From: Salinibaculum sp. SYNS191
Lineage (GTDB): Archaea > Halobacteriota > Halobacteria > Halobacteriales > Haloarculaceae
Direction: 5' to 3'
Assembly (NCBI RefSeq): GCF_037338445.1
Contig: NZ_CP147838.1
Location: forward strand, 2,790,001-2,854,000
DNA length: 64,000 nucleotides
In this document: positions 1-9,539 of the stretch, in pieces
How the letters are laid out: every line of letters starts with the position of its first letter
How positions within the stretch are numbered: position 1 is the stretch's first letter
Position numbers and translations under genes: made by a program
Notes under the pieces: generated by a model
Seen by the model: the letters and a program-made list of their open reading frames with translations, nothing else
Told to the model about the DNA's origin: nothing
Database searches by the model: none

Positions 1-363
1 GTCTACCTCATCGACCTGAGTCACCCCCACGGCGACCTCCGGTCGTACATCCACGGCGGGTCGACCAACGTCTTCCACGAGGAACACCGCCAGAACCCCG
101 ACTCGCTTCCGGTCCGGTTGACCGCCAGCGCCGAGAACGGGTCCCTCGGCGTCAGCGTCGCTGCGACTGCCGAGACCGGTCCGATGCGCGTGACGGTCAC
201 GAGCGCGACGACGGACGTCCCGACCGACGCCGTCGTCCGCGTCAACGGGCAACCAGTCGGGAGTACCGGGGGCGACGGCGAACTGTGGACGATTCGGCCG
301 ACCGGTTCGTTCACCGTGAACGCGACGAGCGGCGACGGGACGAGCGTCGTCGTCTCGCCGTAA
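1..363 (+). CDS. C-terminal part of an unknown haloarchaeal protein (partial)
   Basis: This is the last 120 codons of a gene that begins before the window. The frame is open from base 1 and ends at TAA 361-363. The tail is rich in Thr, Val and Ser with small beta-prone stretches, as in exported haloarchaeal proteins, but the N-terminus that would show a signal peptide is missing. No catalytic motif is visible. It converges with the methyltransferase gene, leaving 39 bases between them. I do not recognise the family; a cell-surface or secreted role is only an inference from composition. Confidence 0.6.
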   Translation, partial: VYLIDLSHPHGDLRSYIHGGSTNVFHEEHRQNPDSLPVRLTASAENGSLGVSVAATAETGPMRVTVTSATTDVPTDAVVRVNGQPVGSTGGDGELWTIRPTGSFTVNATSGDGTSVVVSP

Positions 364-402
364 GCGTCGTCGCCGTCGGCCGGGCGCTCGTCCGGTCGTC
401 GA

Positions 403-1026
403 CTAGCGGTCGGGAACCTGCGCGACGGTCGTAATCGCGCGCGGGCTCCCCGGTCTGGACTGCTGGATGACGTGCTCGAAGTCCTGGTAGCCGGCCTCGG
501 TGAACATCCGGTCGGCCTCCTCCTCGTCGTAGAACAGCATGATAGCGTCGGCGAGCTTCTGGAAGACGCTGTTGTTCGGATAGTCGGGGCCGACGACGAG
601 CACCTGCCCGCCGGGTTTCGTCACGCGCCGGAGTTCGCGAAGCGCCACGACGGGGTTGGGCCAGTACTCGATGGAGCCCGACGACCACACGACGTCGAAG
701 GTGTCGTCGGCGAAGGGCAGTCGCTCGGCGTCCCCGCGGTGGAAGCGGACGGGCCCGCGCTTGCCGAACTTCGCGTAGGCCTTCTCCAGCTGGTGGGCGC
801 TCTGGTCGAGCCCGTAGATGTGGTCGGTCCGCTCCAGGAGGCCCTCGGTGGCGAACCCGGTGCCACAGCCTACGTCCAGGACGTGGTCGTCGGGCTCGAT
901 GTCGAGCATGTCGATGGCCTCGTCGCGCATCGACTCGTCCCAGATGAAGGGGTTGATGCGGTCGTAGACCTTCGAGAGGTACTTGTAGAACGTCCGTGCG
1001 CGTGCCTTGTTTTCGAGGACGCCCAT
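403..1026 (-). CDS. SAM-dependent methyltransferase related to plant VTE3 (quinone ring methyltransferase-like)
   Basis: Class I methyltransferase of 207 residues. The SAM-binding motif DVGCGTG is at 51-57, with a following acidic loop (GLDQS, about 72-76). It also has FYKYLSKVYDRINP (13-26), a WDESMRDEA segment (29-37) and GSIEYWPNP (117-125). These segments closely resemble the plastid tocopherol/plastoquinone enzyme VTE3, whose nearest relatives are known to be archaeal. The C-terminal membrane anchor of the plant enzyme is absent. A likely role is methylation of a menaquinone-type ring, which is inference. The ATG at 1026 was chosen because the open frame continues upstream only with low-complexity, serine-rich sequence. 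It is divergent from atpH. Confidence 0.75.
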   Translation of the reverse strand: MGVLENKARARTFYKYLSKVYDRINPFIWDESMRDEAIDMLDIEPDDHVLDVGCGTGFATEGLLERTDHIYGLDQSAHQLEKAYAKFGKRGPVRFHRGDAERLPFADDTFDVVWSSGSIEYWPNPVVALRELRRVTKPGGQVLVVGPDYPNNSVFQKLADAIMLFYDEEEADRMFTEAGYQDFEHVIQQSRPGSPRAITTVAQVPDR

Positions 1027-1111
1027 TGCACCGGTCTTAGGGGGTGACCGGCATAATTCCACGGATTCCGAGCCTCGCGGGACGGCCCCGCACGCGAGAT
1101 GCGCTTTCGCA

Positions 1112-1124
1112 ACTATCAAATAGG
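1112..1124 (+). promoter_or_regulatory. Possible TATA region of the atp operon
   Basis: The 127-base gap between the methyltransferase and atpH contains an A/T-rich stretch (ctatcaaatag) about 30-40 bases upstream of the atpH ATG. This is where a haloarchaeal TATA box with a short leader would lie. The call rests on position and composition only. Confidence 0.35.
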
Positions 1125-1153
1125 CTTTCGTGGTACATTTGGACGATTGAGGA

Positions 1154-1486
1154 ATGCCAGAGACACAGGTACTCGAACGCATCAAGGACGCCGAGCGCGA
1201 GGCCGACGAGATCGTCGCCGAAGCCGAGGAGGAGGCCGACGAGCGAATCGCCGAGGCCCGCCAGGAGGCGGACGAAATCCGCGAGGAGGCACGCGCGGAG
1301 GCCGACGAGATGGCCGAGGAGCGCCTCGCCTCCGCTCGCGAGGAAATCGAGGCCAAGCGCGAGCGCATCCTCGAAGAGGGGCGCGAGGAGCGCGAGGCCC
1401 TGGAAGCGGACGCTCAGGACCGCGTCGACGAGGTGGTCGAGCACGTCACAGAACTCTTCGAGGAGGCGGTACATGCTCAGACCTGA
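1154..1486 (+). CDS. atpH: A-type ATP synthase subunit H (peripheral stalk)
   Basis: A 110-residue, extremely acidic, heptad-rich helix with long runs of Glu, Ala and Arg and no hydrophobic segment. This is the composition of AhaH/AtpH, which pairs with subunit E to form the peripheral stalks holding the A3B3 head against rotation. It is the first gene of the operon, as in other haloarchaea. Its last 14 bases overlap the start of atpI in another frame, implying coupled translation. Sequence similarity in such coiled coils is weak, so position in the operon supports the call most. Confidence 0.9.
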   Translation: MPETQVLERIKDAEREADEIVAEAEEEADERIAEARQEADEIREEARAEADEMAEERLASAREEIEAKRERILEEGREEREALEADAQDRVDEVVEHVTELFEEAVHAQT

Positions 1487-3734
1487 GCGGATGAGCCGGG
1501 TCTCGGTGACCGGCTCCAAGGGCGTCATGGACGACGTCGTCGAGACCGTCCACGGCCTGCGGATGCTGCACGTCACCGAGTACGACGGGTCCTGGGAGGG
1601 CTTCGAGCCAGGCACCCCCGAGGAAGGGGCCGACGAGGCCTCCCAGAAGCTCGTGACCGTCCGCTCGCTGAAGTCCATCCTCGGCGTCACCGGGGAGGAC
1701 GTCGGCCCGAGCAACCAGCTGGTCACCGAGGAGGCCCTCGAAGACCAGCTCGAAGACATCCGCCAGGACGTCAACGAACTCGACGACCGGCGGGACGAAC
1801 TCCGCGACGAACTCCGCAGCGTCGAGGAGCGCATCGACACGATGGAACCGTTCGTCGCGCTGGGTATCGACCTCGACCTGCTACGGGGCTACGACTCGCT
1901 CGCGGTCCGCGTGGGCGAGGCAGACGCGACGGCCGTCGAGTCGGCGCTGGCCGACAGCGACATTGACACGTACGACGTGAGCGCCGCCGACGGCGTCGTC
2001 GCCGTCTTCGCGTACGCCGACGGGGAGACGTTGCAGGACGCACTCGTCAACGCCAACTTCACTGCCATCGAAGTGCCCGATGGCGACGGGGCACCGAAGG
2101 AGTACCTGGAGGAACTGCGCCACCGGAAGCAGCAACTCCAGTCCAAGCTCCAGACCGTCGAGGACGAGATAGAGGACGTACGCCTCGAAGTCGGCGGCTT
2201 CCTGCTCGCGGCGGAGGAGGAGCTGACCATCGAGGTGCAAAAGCGCGAGGCACCGCTGACCTTCGCGACGACGGAGAACGCCTTCGTCGCCGAGGGCTGG
2301 CTGCCCACCACGAAGGTTCCCGAGTTCGAGAGCCGGCTCTACGACGCGGTCGGCGACCACGTCGAAATCGCGGAACTCGAACAGGCCGAGTACGACGAGG
2401 ACGGCCACGTCGTCGACCGCGAGGAGGTCGAACCCGGGAGCGAACCCGGCGGCGCACCGACCGCGGCGGACGGCGGCGCGGACGAGGCCGCCACCGACGG
2501 CGGCGAGCAGCAGGCTCGCGCCGACGGTGGCACTGTCACGATGGGCTCGGACGACCCGCCGGTCATCCAGGACAACCCCGGCAGCGTCAAGCCGTTCGAG
2601 GCGCTGGTCGAGGTCATCAACCGGCCGAAGTACTCCGAGTTCGACCCGACCTTCTTCGTCTTCCTGACGTTCCCGGCCTTCTTCGGGTTCATGATCGGTG
2701 ACCTCGGTTACGGGATTCTCTACATGGGCATCGGCGCGCTGTTGATGTCCCGGTTCGACAACGACGTCATCTCCAGTCTCGGCGGCGTCGCCCTGTGGGC
2801 CGGTGCGTTCACGGCGGTGTTCGGCGTCCTCTACGGCGAGTTCTTCGGGCTGCACCAGCTCGGTGAAATCGTCTTCGGCGGCGAGCCGCCGATGCACAAG
2901 GGGCTCCAGCCCGCCTTCGCCAAGTACGCGCTGACGTGGCTGACGGTGAGCGTCTTCGCCGGACTGGTTCATCTCATCATCGGCTACGTGCTCGACTTCG
3001 TCGAGAACCTCGAACACGGCGTCGTCGACGCCGTCACCGAGAGCGGGTCGTGGATTCTGATGATGGTCGGCATCTGGGCGTTCATCTTCAGCAGCTTCGC
3101 CGCCAGCGTCAAGCCGGCGTTCCTGTTCGCCTCCTTCGCCCGCCCCGACCAGATTCTGCCCGGCTCGGGCGGGATGACCGTCGAGGAGTTCCACGCAGCC
3201 GGCAACGCCGCGGCGTCGGTGTACCCCATCGGGTTCAACGGCCTCCCCGAGGTCGCCGGTCTGGCCGGGCTTGGCATGTTCGCCGTCGGCCTGGTCATGC
3301 TCGCCTACGCCGACCTCATCGAGGTCGTCGAGTTCCTGAACGTCCTGGTGAACGTGCTGTCGTACACCCGGCTGGCCGCAGTGCTGCTGGCCAAGGCAGG
3401 GATGGCCTTCGTGGTCAACCTCCTGTTCTTCGGCGCCTACAGCCACAACGGGGAGTTCCACTTCCTCATCAACGAAGGGCCGGCCGGACCGAGAGCCGAG
3501 TTCGGCGCTGAAGCCGTCATGTTCGACGGGCTCATCCACATGGGCATCGTCGGCGTGCTCTTCGGCATCGTCGTGTTCGTGCTCGGCCACCTGCTGGTGC
3601 TCGCACTCGGTGTCACGAGTGCCGGCCTGCAGGCGGTGCGTCTCGAGTACGTCGAGTTCTTCGGGAAGTTCTACGAGGGCGGCGGCAAGCCCTACCTCCC
3701 CTTCGGCAAGGAACGCGAGTACACGAGCGACTGA
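1473..3734 (+). CDS. atpI: A-type ATP synthase subunit I (membrane stator, subunit a)
   Basis: 753 residues. The N-terminal cytoplasmic half has long coiled-coil stretches. An acidic Ala/Gly/Asp-rich linker follows (about 405-460), then a membrane half with about seven or eight hydrophobic helices beginning near FVFLTFPAFFGFMIGD. The segment VLSYTRLAAVLLAKAG near residue 633 carries the conserved Arg that faces the rotor carboxylate in the proton path. The ATG at 1473 inside the atpH 3' end is preceded by a GGAGGCGG ribosome site; the longer open frame from 1044 is spurious read-through over atpH. The acidic linker is a haloarchaeal feature. Confidence 0.95.
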   Translation: MLRPERMSRVSVTGSKGVMDDVVETVHGLRMLHVTEYDGSWEGFEPGTPEEGADEASQKLVTVRSLKSILGVTGEDVGPSNQLVTEEALEDQLEDIRQDVNELDDRRDELRDELRSVEERIDTMEPFVALGIDLDLLRGYDSLAVRVGEADATAVESALADSDIDTYDVSAADGVVAVFAYADGETLQDALVNANFTAIEVPDGDGAPKEYLEELRHRKQQLQSKLQTVEDEIEDVRLEVGGFLLAAEEELTIEVQKREAPLTFATTENAFVAEGWLPTTKVPEFESRLYDAVGDHVEIAELEQAEYDEDGHVVDREEVEPGSEPGGAPTAADGGADEAATDGGEQQARADGGTVTMGSDDPPVIQDNPGSVKPFEALVEVINRPKYSEFDPTFFVFLTFPAFFGFMIGDLGYGILYMGIGALLMSRFDNDVISSLGGVALWAGAFTAVFGVLYGEFFGLHQLGEIVFGGEPPMHKGLQPAFAKYALTWLTVSVFAGLVHLIIGYVLDFVENLEHGVVDAVTESGSWILMMVGIWAFIFSSFAASVKPAFLFASFARPDQILPGSGGMTVEEFHAAGNAAASVYPIGFNGLPEVAGLAGLGMFAVGLVMLAYADLIEVVEFLNVLVNVLSYTRLAAVLLAKAGMAFVVNLLFFGAYSHNGEFHFLINEGPAGPRAEFGAEAVMFDGLIHMGIVGVLFGIVVFVLGHLLVLALGVTSAGLQAVRLEYVEFFGKFYEGGGKPYLPFGKEREYTSD

Positions 3735-3842
3735 CGCGGTCGCTGTTTTCTTCGTTTCTCTACGTTTCCCTCGTAGGTACTAATCCGTCTCTGGCACCGC
3801 CGCCGAGACGCCTGCTACCAGCTCACAACGTCACCAGTGAGA

Positions 3843-3898
3843 CGCCGTTAAACGGCGGAATCGCAAACCAGCAAGTCGGTTTGGGAAGTTTTATGAAT
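3843..3898 (+). promoter_or_regulatory. Hairpin and TATA-like element before atpK
   Basis: The 211-base gap between atpI and atpK is the largest inside atpH-atpB. It holds a perfect 7-bp inverted repeat (CGCCGTT 3843-3849, AACGGCG 3851-3857) with a one-base centre, and further down an A/T-rich stretch (aagttttatgaata, about 3885-3898) about 50 bases before the atpK ATG. A separate promoter could supply the many copies of the c-type subunit needed per enzyme. That function is inference. Confidence 0.35.
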
Positions 3899-3945
3899 AC
3901 GGTGACGCGAAATACGCCTGTTCGGACACACAAGAGGACGAATCC

Positions 3946-4212
3946 ATGATTGACGCACTTGCACCCCTGATGAGTGTTGTACTGGCAACTGGTGAACAGG
4001 CAGCGGCTGCCCCGGCTATCCCCCCCACAGCGGGCGCTGCGCTCGCAGTCGGTCTCGCGGCTCTCGGTTCCGGGATTGCAGAGCGCGGTATCGGCGCTGC
4101 GGCCGTCGGTGCGACCGCCGAGGACCCCGACATGTTCGGTCGTGGCCTCATTCTTACGGTCCTTCCGGAGACCCTCGTCATTCTGGCGCTGGTCACGGTC
4201 TTCGTGGTCTAA
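3946..4212 (+). CDS. atpK: A-type ATP synthase subunit K (proteolipid rotor ring)
   Basis: 88 residues. A short N-terminal hydrophobic stretch (about 4-15) is followed by two strong transmembrane helices (about 28-50 and 66-88) joined by a short polar loop containing GATAEDPDMFGRG. The second helix has LPETLVIL with Glu75, the carboxylate that takes up and releases the translocated proton. Gly- and Ala-rich packing of the first helix is typical of c-subunits. The length fits the single-hairpin haloarchaeal form. It lies 211 bases after atpI and 20 before atpE, with its own promoter-like sequence. Confidence 0.95.
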   Translation: MIDALAPLMSVVLATGEQAAAAPAIPPTAGAALAVGLAALGSGIAERGIGAAAVGATAEDPDMFGRGLILTVLPETLVILALVTVFVV

Positions 4213-4232
4213 ACGCCCTTCCATTTTCAACA

Positions 4233-4814
4233 ATGAGCCTCGAAACAGTCGTAGAGGACATCCGAGACGAAGCGCGCGCGCGTGCGGAGGAGATACGCGA
4301 CGAGGCCGACGCCGAGGCCGAAGAGATACTCGCTCAGGCGGAATCCGACGCCGAGGAGATACGGGAACAGCGCCAGCGTGAGGTCGAACGGCAGATCGAC
4401 CAGGAGCGCGAACAGAAGCTCTCCAGTGCGAAACTGGAGGCCAAGCAGGACCGTCTCGAAGCCAAGCGTGACGTCCTCCAGGACGTCTACGAGGCGGTCG
4501 AAGCGGCAGTCGCCGACCTGGACGACGGCCGCGAGGAACTGACCCGTGCGCTGCTGGACGACGCCGCCGCCGAGTTCGACGAGGACGACGAGGTCAAGGT
4601 CTACGGTCGCGCCGATGACCAGGACCTGCTGGAGTCGATTCTCGAGGAGTACGACGGCTACGAGTACGCCGGCGAGTTCGACTGCCTGGGCGGCATCGTC
4701 GCAGAGAGCGAGACCTCGCGTGTTCGGGTCAAGAACACGTTCGACTCCGTACTCGACGAAGTGTGGGAGGACAACCTCCGCTCGATTAGCGAACAGCTGT
4801 TCGAAGACCAATGA
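4233..4814 (+). CDS. atpE: A-type ATP synthase subunit E (peripheral stalk)
   Basis: 193 residues. The N-terminal half (about 1-95) is a charged coiled coil built of Glu/Arg/Asp/Ala heptads. The C-terminal half (about 100-190) is a mixed globular domain that caps the A3B3 head, including FDCLGGIVAES, a variant of the conserved glycine-rich turn of subunit E. It partners with AtpH in the stator stalk. Its ATGA overlaps atpC by four bases, consistent with translational coupling. Confidence 0.95.
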   Translation: MSLETVVEDIRDEARARAEEIRDEADAEAEEILAQAESDAEEIREQRQREVERQIDQEREQKLSSAKLEAKQDRLEAKRDVLQDVYEAVEAAVADLDDGREELTRALLDDAAAEFDEDDEVKVYGRADDQDLLESILEEYDGYEYAGEFDCLGGIVAESETSRVRVKNTFDSVLDEVWEDNLRSISEQLFEDQ

Positions 4815-5884
4815 GTATTCGAACGGAACAGAACCGGGAAGCCGGCAACTACGAGTACGTGACCGCTCGCGTGCGGTCGCGCCGAGCCGCGCTGTTCGAC
4901 GACGACGACTACCGGAAACTGCTCCGGATGGGCACCGGCGAGATCGCGCGGTTCATGGAGGAGACCGAGTACGAGACCGAGATGAACGCGCTCGGATCCC
5001 GGTACGCGGGCGTCGACCTCGTCGAGTACGCCCTCAACCGGAACCTCGCCAAGCACTTCGAGGACCTGCTGCGGTGGTCCGACGGCCGGCTGTACGACCT
5101 CATCGCGCGGTACCTGCGGAAGTTCGACAGCTGGAACGTCAAGACGGTCATCCGCGGGCTGTACTCCGACGCCGAGCGCGCGGACATCGAGGACGACCTC
5201 ATCCGCGCCGGCGAGTTCTCCGACCGGCAGCTCGAACAGCTGCTGAGCGCCGACTCCATCGAGGGCGTCGTGGAGGTACTCTCGGGGACGATGTTCGAGG
5301 ACGAACTCGAAGCCGCGCTGGAGGTCTACGAGGACACCGGGACGCTGGTGGCCCTGGAGAACGCCGCCGACCGCGCGTTCTACGAGACGCTCCTGTCGGG
5401 CATGCCCGACACGGTCGAGGGCGACTCGCCGGTCGGCCTGTACCTGGAGTTCCTCCGGGCCGAAATCGACTTCCGGAACCTCCGGAACGCGCTGCGGCTC
5501 GCACGTAGCGGCGCGGACCTGGACCCCTCCGAGTACTACATCGACGGCGGGCGGCTGTTCGACGCCGACGAGGTACGCCAGCTCGTCGGCAACATGGACC
5601 AGCTCGTCGAGCACATCCGGCAGAGTCCCTACGGGGACGACCTGGACGCGGCGCTGGACACGCTGGCCGAGGCGGAGAACCTCATCCAGTTCGAGCACGC
5701 GCTGGACGCGGCGCTGCTGGAGTACTCCGACAAGCTCTCGAACCGGTACCCGCTGTCGGTCTGTCCGGTGCTCTCCTACGTCCTCGCCAAGGAGCGCGAA
5801 GTCGACAACATCCGGGCCATCGCCCGCGGACGCGAGGCGGGCCTGTCCCCCGACGACATCGAACAGGAACTGGTGATGCTATGA
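4811..5884 (+). CDS. atpC: A-type ATP synthase subunit C
   Basis: 357 residues, of the V-ATPase subunit d / archaeal subunit C family. This almost wholly helical, funnel-shaped protein connects the central stalk (D and F) to the proteolipid ring. The N-terminal segment NYEYVTARVRSRRAAL and the repeated helical units with GMPDTVEG and LRAEIDFRNLRNALRLA match the family, as does the C-terminal LSYVLAKEREVDNIRAIARG. There is no membrane segment. It overlaps atpE at the start and atpF at the end by four bases each. Confidence 0.95.
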   Translation: MSIRTEQNREAGNYEYVTARVRSRRAALFDDDDYRKLLRMGTGEIARFMEETEYETEMNALGSRYAGVDLVEYALNRNLAKHFEDLLRWSDGRLYDLIARYLRKFDSWNVKTVIRGLYSDAERADIEDDLIRAGEFSDRQLEQLLSADSIEGVVEVLSGTMFEDELEAALEVYEDTGTLVALENAADRAFYETLLSGMPDTVEGDSPVGLYLEFLRAEIDFRNLRNALRLARSGADLDPSEYYIDGGRLFDADEVRQLVGNMDQLVEHIRQSPYGDDLDAALDTLAEAENLIQFEHALDAALLEYSDKLSNRYPLSVCPVLSYVLAKEREVDNIRAIARGREAGLSPDDIEQELVML

Positions 5885-6204
5885 GTCAGGAGATAGCAGT
5901 CATCGGCAGTCCGGATTTCACTACCGGCTTCCGGCTGGCAGGCGTCCGGAAGTTCGAGGAGATACCAGACGACGAGAAAGACGACGAGCTGGACGACGCG
6001 GTGAGCGGACTCCTGTCCGACAACAACGTCGGTATCGTCGTGATGCACGACGAGGACCTGGACCACCTCTCGCGGGGTGTCCGCCAGGACGTCGAGACGA
6101 GCGTCGACCCGGTGCTGGTGACGCTGGGCGGCCCGGCCGGCAGCAGCGGCCTGCGCGAACAGATCAAACGAGCCATCGGTATCGACCTGATGGAGGAAGA
6201 CTAA
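5881..6204 (+). CDS. atpF: A-type ATP synthase subunit F
   Basis: 107 residues with the Rossmann-like fold of V/A-ATPase subunit F. It has an N-terminal strand ([18 protein letters not shown]), a second strand ([12 protein letters not shown]) and a third ([15 protein letters not shown]), ending in a charged helix. Subunit F binds D in the central rotor shaft. The ATG overlaps the atpC stop by four bases, and only one base separates its stop codon from the atpA start. The length is normal for the family. Confidence 0.95.
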   Translation: MSQEIAVIGSPDFTTGFRLAGVRKFEEIPDDEKDDELDDAVSGLLSDNNVGIVVMHDEDLDHLSRGVRQDVETSVDPVLVTLGGPAGSSGLREQIKRAIGIDLMEED

Positions 6205-6205
6205 C

Positions 6206-7972
6206 ATGAGTCAAGCAACAGAGTCTGACGTCCGTGAAGACGGCGTCATCGAAAGTGTAAGCGGCCCCGTCGTGACTGCGACGGACCTCGACGCGCGGAT
6301 GAACGACGTCGTGTACGTCGGTCACGAGGGGCTGATGGGCGAAGTTATCGAAATCGAAGGGAACCTGACCACGATTCAGGTGTACGAGGAGACCTCCGGG
6401 GTCTCGCCGGGCGAACCCGTCGAATCGACGGGGTCGCCCCTGTCGGTCGACCTCGGGCCGGGGATGCTCGACTCCATCTACGACGGCGTCCAGCGCCCCC
6501 TGGACGTCCTCGAAGAGAAGATGGGGTCGGCGTTCCTCGACCGCGGTGTCGACGCACCGGGTATCGACCTGGAGCGAACCTGGGAGTTCACCCCCGAAGT
6601 CGAGGAAGGCGACGAGGTCGAGGCCGGCGACGTCGTCGGGATCGTTCCCGAGACGGCCAGCATCGACCACAAGGTGATGGTGCCGCCCGACTACGAGGGT
6701 GGCGAAGTCGTCGCCGTCGAGTCCGGGAACTTCAACGTCGAGGAGACGGTCGTCGAACTCGACAACGGCGAAGAGGTGCAGATGCGCCAGGAGTGGCCGG
6801 TCCGCGAGGCGCGGCCGACCATCAACAAGCAGACGCCGACCGAACCGCTCACGTCCGGTCAGCGCATCCTCGACGGCCTGTTCCCGCTCGCGAAGGGTGG
6901 GACGGCCGCGATTCCCGGCCCCTTCGGGTCGGGCAAGACCGTCGCCCAGCAGTCGCTGGCGAAGTTCGCGGACGCCGACATCGTCGTCTACATCGGCTGT
7001 GGCGAGCGCGGCAACGAGATGACGGAGGTCATCGACGACTTCCCGGAACTGCCGGACCCCCAGACCGGCAACGCGCTGATGGCCCGGACCTGCCTCATCG
7101 CGAACACGTCGAACATGCCCGTCGCGGCGCGTGAGTCCTGTGTGTACACGGGCATCACGATTGCGGAGTTCTACCGCGACATGGGCTACGACGTCGCGCT
7201 GATGGCCGACTCCACCTCGCGGTGGGCCGAGGCCATGCGCGAAATCTCCTCGCGGCTGGAGGAGATGCCCGGTGAGGAGGGTTACCCGGCCTATCTGGCC
7301 GCCCGCCTCTCGGAGTTCTACGAGCGGGCCGGCTACTTCAAGAACATCAACGGCACCGAGGGCTCCGTGTCGGTCATCGGGGCCGTCTCGCCGCCGGGCG
7401 GTGACTTCTCGGAGCCGGTCACCCAGAACACGCTGCGCATCGTCAAGACGTTCTGGGCGCTGGACGCCGACCTCGCGGAACGGCGGCACTTCCCGGCTAT
7501 CAACTGGGACGAGTCGTACTCGCTGTACCGCGAACAGCTCGACCCGTGGTTCGTCGACAACGTCGCGGACGACTGGCCCGAGCAACGCCAGTGGGCCATC
7601 GACGTCCTGGACGAGGAGGGCGAACTGCAGGAGATCGTCCAGCTCGTCGGGAAAGACGCGCTGCCGGAGGACCAGCAGCTGACGCTGGAAGTCGCGCGGT
7701 TCCTCAAGGAGGCGTGGCTGCAGCAAAACGCCCTGCACGACGTCGACCGCTACTGTCCACCCGAGAAGACCTACCTCATCCTGGGTGCCATCAAGACGTT
7801 CAACGACGAGGCCTTCGACGCACTCGACGCTGGCGTCCCGGTCGACGAGATTACCGAAATCGACGCGCTCCCGCGCCTGAACCGCATCGGCACGACGCCG
7901 GACGACGAGGCCGATGCGTTCGTCGAGGAACTCGAAAGCGACATGACTGAACAGATTCGCGCACTCTACTAA
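6206..7972 (+). CDS. atpA: A-type ATP synthase catalytic subunit A
   Basis: 588 residues. The N-terminal beta-barrel is followed by the non-homologous insert typical of A-subunits (about 110-200). The nucleotide-binding domain has the Walker A loop GPFGSGKT at 238-245 and the family segment [17 protein letters not shown]. No intein interrupts the P-loop region, a site where some archaeal atpA genes carry one. It hydrolyses or makes ATP at the A/B interfaces. It is followed two bases later by atpB. Confidence 0.97.
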   Translation: MSQATESDVREDGVIESVSGPVVTATDLDARMNDVVYVGHEGLMGEVIEIEGNLTTIQVYEETSGVSPGEPVESTGSPLSVDLGPGMLDSIYDGVQRPLDVLEEKMGSAFLDRGVDAPGIDLERTWEFTPEVEEGDEVEAGDVVGIVPETASIDHKVMVPPDYEGGEVVAVESGNFNVEETVVELDNGEEVQMRQEWPVREARPTINKQTPTEPLTSGQRILDGLFPLAKGGTAAIPGPFGSGKTVAQQSLAKFADADIVVYIGCGERGNEMTEVIDDFPELPDPQTGNALMARTCLIANTSNMPVAARESCVYTGITIAEFYRDMGYDVALMADSTSRWAEAMREISSRLEEMPGEEGYPAYLAARLSEFYERAGYFKNINGTEGSVSVIGAVSPPGGDFSEPVTQNTLRIVKTFWALDADLAERRHFPAINWDESYSLYREQLDPWFVDNVADDWPEQRQWAIDVLDEEGELQEIVQLVGKDALPEDQQLTLEVARFLKEAWLQQNALHDVDRYCPPEKTYLILGAIKTFNDEAFDALDAGVPVDEITEIDALPRLNRIGTTPDDEADAFVEELESDMTEQIRALY

Positions 7973-7974
7973 CA

Positions 7975-9393
7975 ATGAAAGAATACCAGACTATCACGGA
8001 AATCAGCGGACCGCTGGTCTTCGCCGAGGTCGACGAACCCATCGGCTACAACGAGATCGTCGAAATCGAGACCGCGGACGGCGAGGTTCGCCGGGGGCAG
8101 GTGCTCGACACCTCCAGCGGCACGGTCGCAATCCAGACGTTCGAGGGAACCGGCGGCATCGACCGCGAGTCGTCGGTCCGGTTCCTCGGCGAGACCATGA
8201 AGATGCCGGTCACCGAGGACCTGCTCGGTCGCGTCCTCGACGGGTCCGGCAATCCCATCGACGACGGCCCCGAAATCGTTCCGGACGAGCGACGCGACAT
8301 CGTCGGTGCGGCGATCAACCCCTACTCCAGGGAGTACCCCGAGGAGTTCATCCAGACCGGCGTGTCGGCCATCGACGGCATGAACACGCTGGTCCGCGGC
8401 CAGAAGCTCCCGATTTTCTCGGGTTCCGGCCTGCCGCACAACGACCTCGCACTCCAGATTGCCCGGCAGGCGACGGTGCCGGAAGAGTCCGAGGGCGACG
8501 GCGACGGCGAAAGCGAGTTCGCAGTCATCTTCGGCGCGATGGGTATCACCGCCGAGGAGGCGAACGAGTTCATGGACGACTTCGAGCGCACCGGCGCGCT
8601 GGAGCGGTCGGTCGTCTTCATGAACCTCGCGGACGACCCCGCAGTCGAGCGGACGGTCACGCCGCGACTCGCCCTCACGACGGCCGAGTACCTCGCTTTC
8701 GACAAGGGGTATCACGTGCTGGTCATCCTGACGGACATGACCAACTACTGTGAGGCGCTGCGCGAAATCGGCGCGGCACGCGAGGAGGTCCCGGGCCGGC
8801 GTGGCTACCCCGGGTACATGTACACTGACCTGGCACAGCTGTACGAACGTGCCGGTCGTATCAAGGGCCAGGAGGGCTCTGTTACGCAGATTCCCATCCT
8901 GACGATGCCCAGCGACGACATCACGCACCCGATTCCCGACCTGACGGGGTACATCACCGAGGGGCAGATTCTGGTCGACCGCGACCTCAACAGCCAGGGC
9001 ATCCAGCCGCCCATCAACGTCCTGCCGAGCCTGTCGCGGCTGATGGACGACGGTATCGGCGAGGGGCTGACCCGTGGCGACCACGGTGGCGTCTCCGACC
9101 AGATTTACGCCGCGTACGCGGAGGGCGAGGACCTGCGCGACCTGGTGAACATCGTCGGTCGCGAAGCACTCTCCGAGCGGGACAACAAGTACCTCGACTT
9201 CGCGGACCGCTTCGAGGCGGAGTTCGTCGAGCAGGGGTACGACACCAACCGCGACATCGAGGAGACGCTCAGCATCGGCTGGGACCTCCTCTCGATGCTG
9301 CCGAAAGACGAGCTTAACCGCGTCGACGAGGAGAACATCGAGAAGTACTACGTCGAGGAAGCGGACGACGAGACGGTCGAAGCCGAGGCCTGA
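7975..9393 (+). CDS. atpB: A-type ATP synthase regulatory subunit B
   Basis: 472 residues. It is homologous to subunit A but lacks a working P-loop: the equivalent position reads [10 protein letters not shown], as in all B subunits. The segments [18 protein letters not shown] and [14 protein letters not shown] are diagnostic. It contributes residues to the catalytic interface and forms the hexamer with AtpA. In other haloarchaea atpD usually follows directly. Here the next gene is bop, 146 bases downstream, and atpD lies about 3 kb away. Confidence 0.97.
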   Translation: MKEYQTITEISGPLVFAEVDEPIGYNEIVEIETADGEVRRGQVLDTSSGTVAIQTFEGTGGIDRESSVRFLGETMKMPVTEDLLGRVLDGSGNPIDDGPEIVPDERRDIVGAAINPYSREYPEEFIQTGVSAIDGMNTLVRGQKLPIFSGSGLPHNDLALQIARQATVPEESEGDGDGESEFAVIFGAMGITAEEANEFMDDFERTGALERSVVFMNLADDPAVERTVTPRLALTTAEYLAFDKGYHVLVILTDMTNYCEALREIGAAREEVPGRRGYPGYMYTDLAQLYERAGRIKGQEGSVTQIPILTMPSDDITHPIPDLTGYITEGQILVDRDLNSQGIQPPINVLPSLSRLMDDGIGEGLTRGDHGGVSDQIYAAYAEGEDLRDLVNIVGREALSERDNKYLDFADRFEAEFVEQGYDTNRDIEETLSIGWDLLSMLPKDELNRVDEENIEKYYVEEADDETVEAEA

Positions 9394-9482
9394 GCAGTAA
9401 CCCGCCCTTTCCTGACATCCGTATTACATCACTCGTCGGGGCCCCGGCAATTACTGATTTGGCCCGGCGAGGTGCGCTACGA

Positions 9483-9516
9483 GCCTAAACGATTTGGTAA
9501 TGGGACTAAGTATGTT
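9483..9516 (+). promoter_or_regulatory. Candidate bop promoter: Bat-UAS-like element and TATA box
   Basis: GCCTAAACGATTTGG at 9483-9497 fits the spacing of the Halobacterium bop upstream activator (recalled as ACC, seven bases, TTnGG) with one mismatch in the fixed positions, and is centred about 50 bases before the bop ATG. A TATA-like ctaagtatg (9506-9514) lies 26-34 bases before the ATG, which predicts a leaderless or nearly leaderless transcript. The consensus is from memory. Confidence 0.5.
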
Positions 9517-9539
9517 CCCGCACTAGTACAAACTGGGTT

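Noticed and set aside
1044-1472. Extension of atpI to an upstream start at 1044
   Set aside because: It would cover atpH out of frame; the conserved N-terminus begins at 1473 with a ribosome site.
1881-3590. 569-codon minus-strand open frame across atpI
   Set aside because: Shadow of the conserved atpI gene; no family match and no ribosome site.
6164-7975. 603-codon minus-strand open frame across atpA
   Set aside because: Exact antisense of atpA, a textbook gene.
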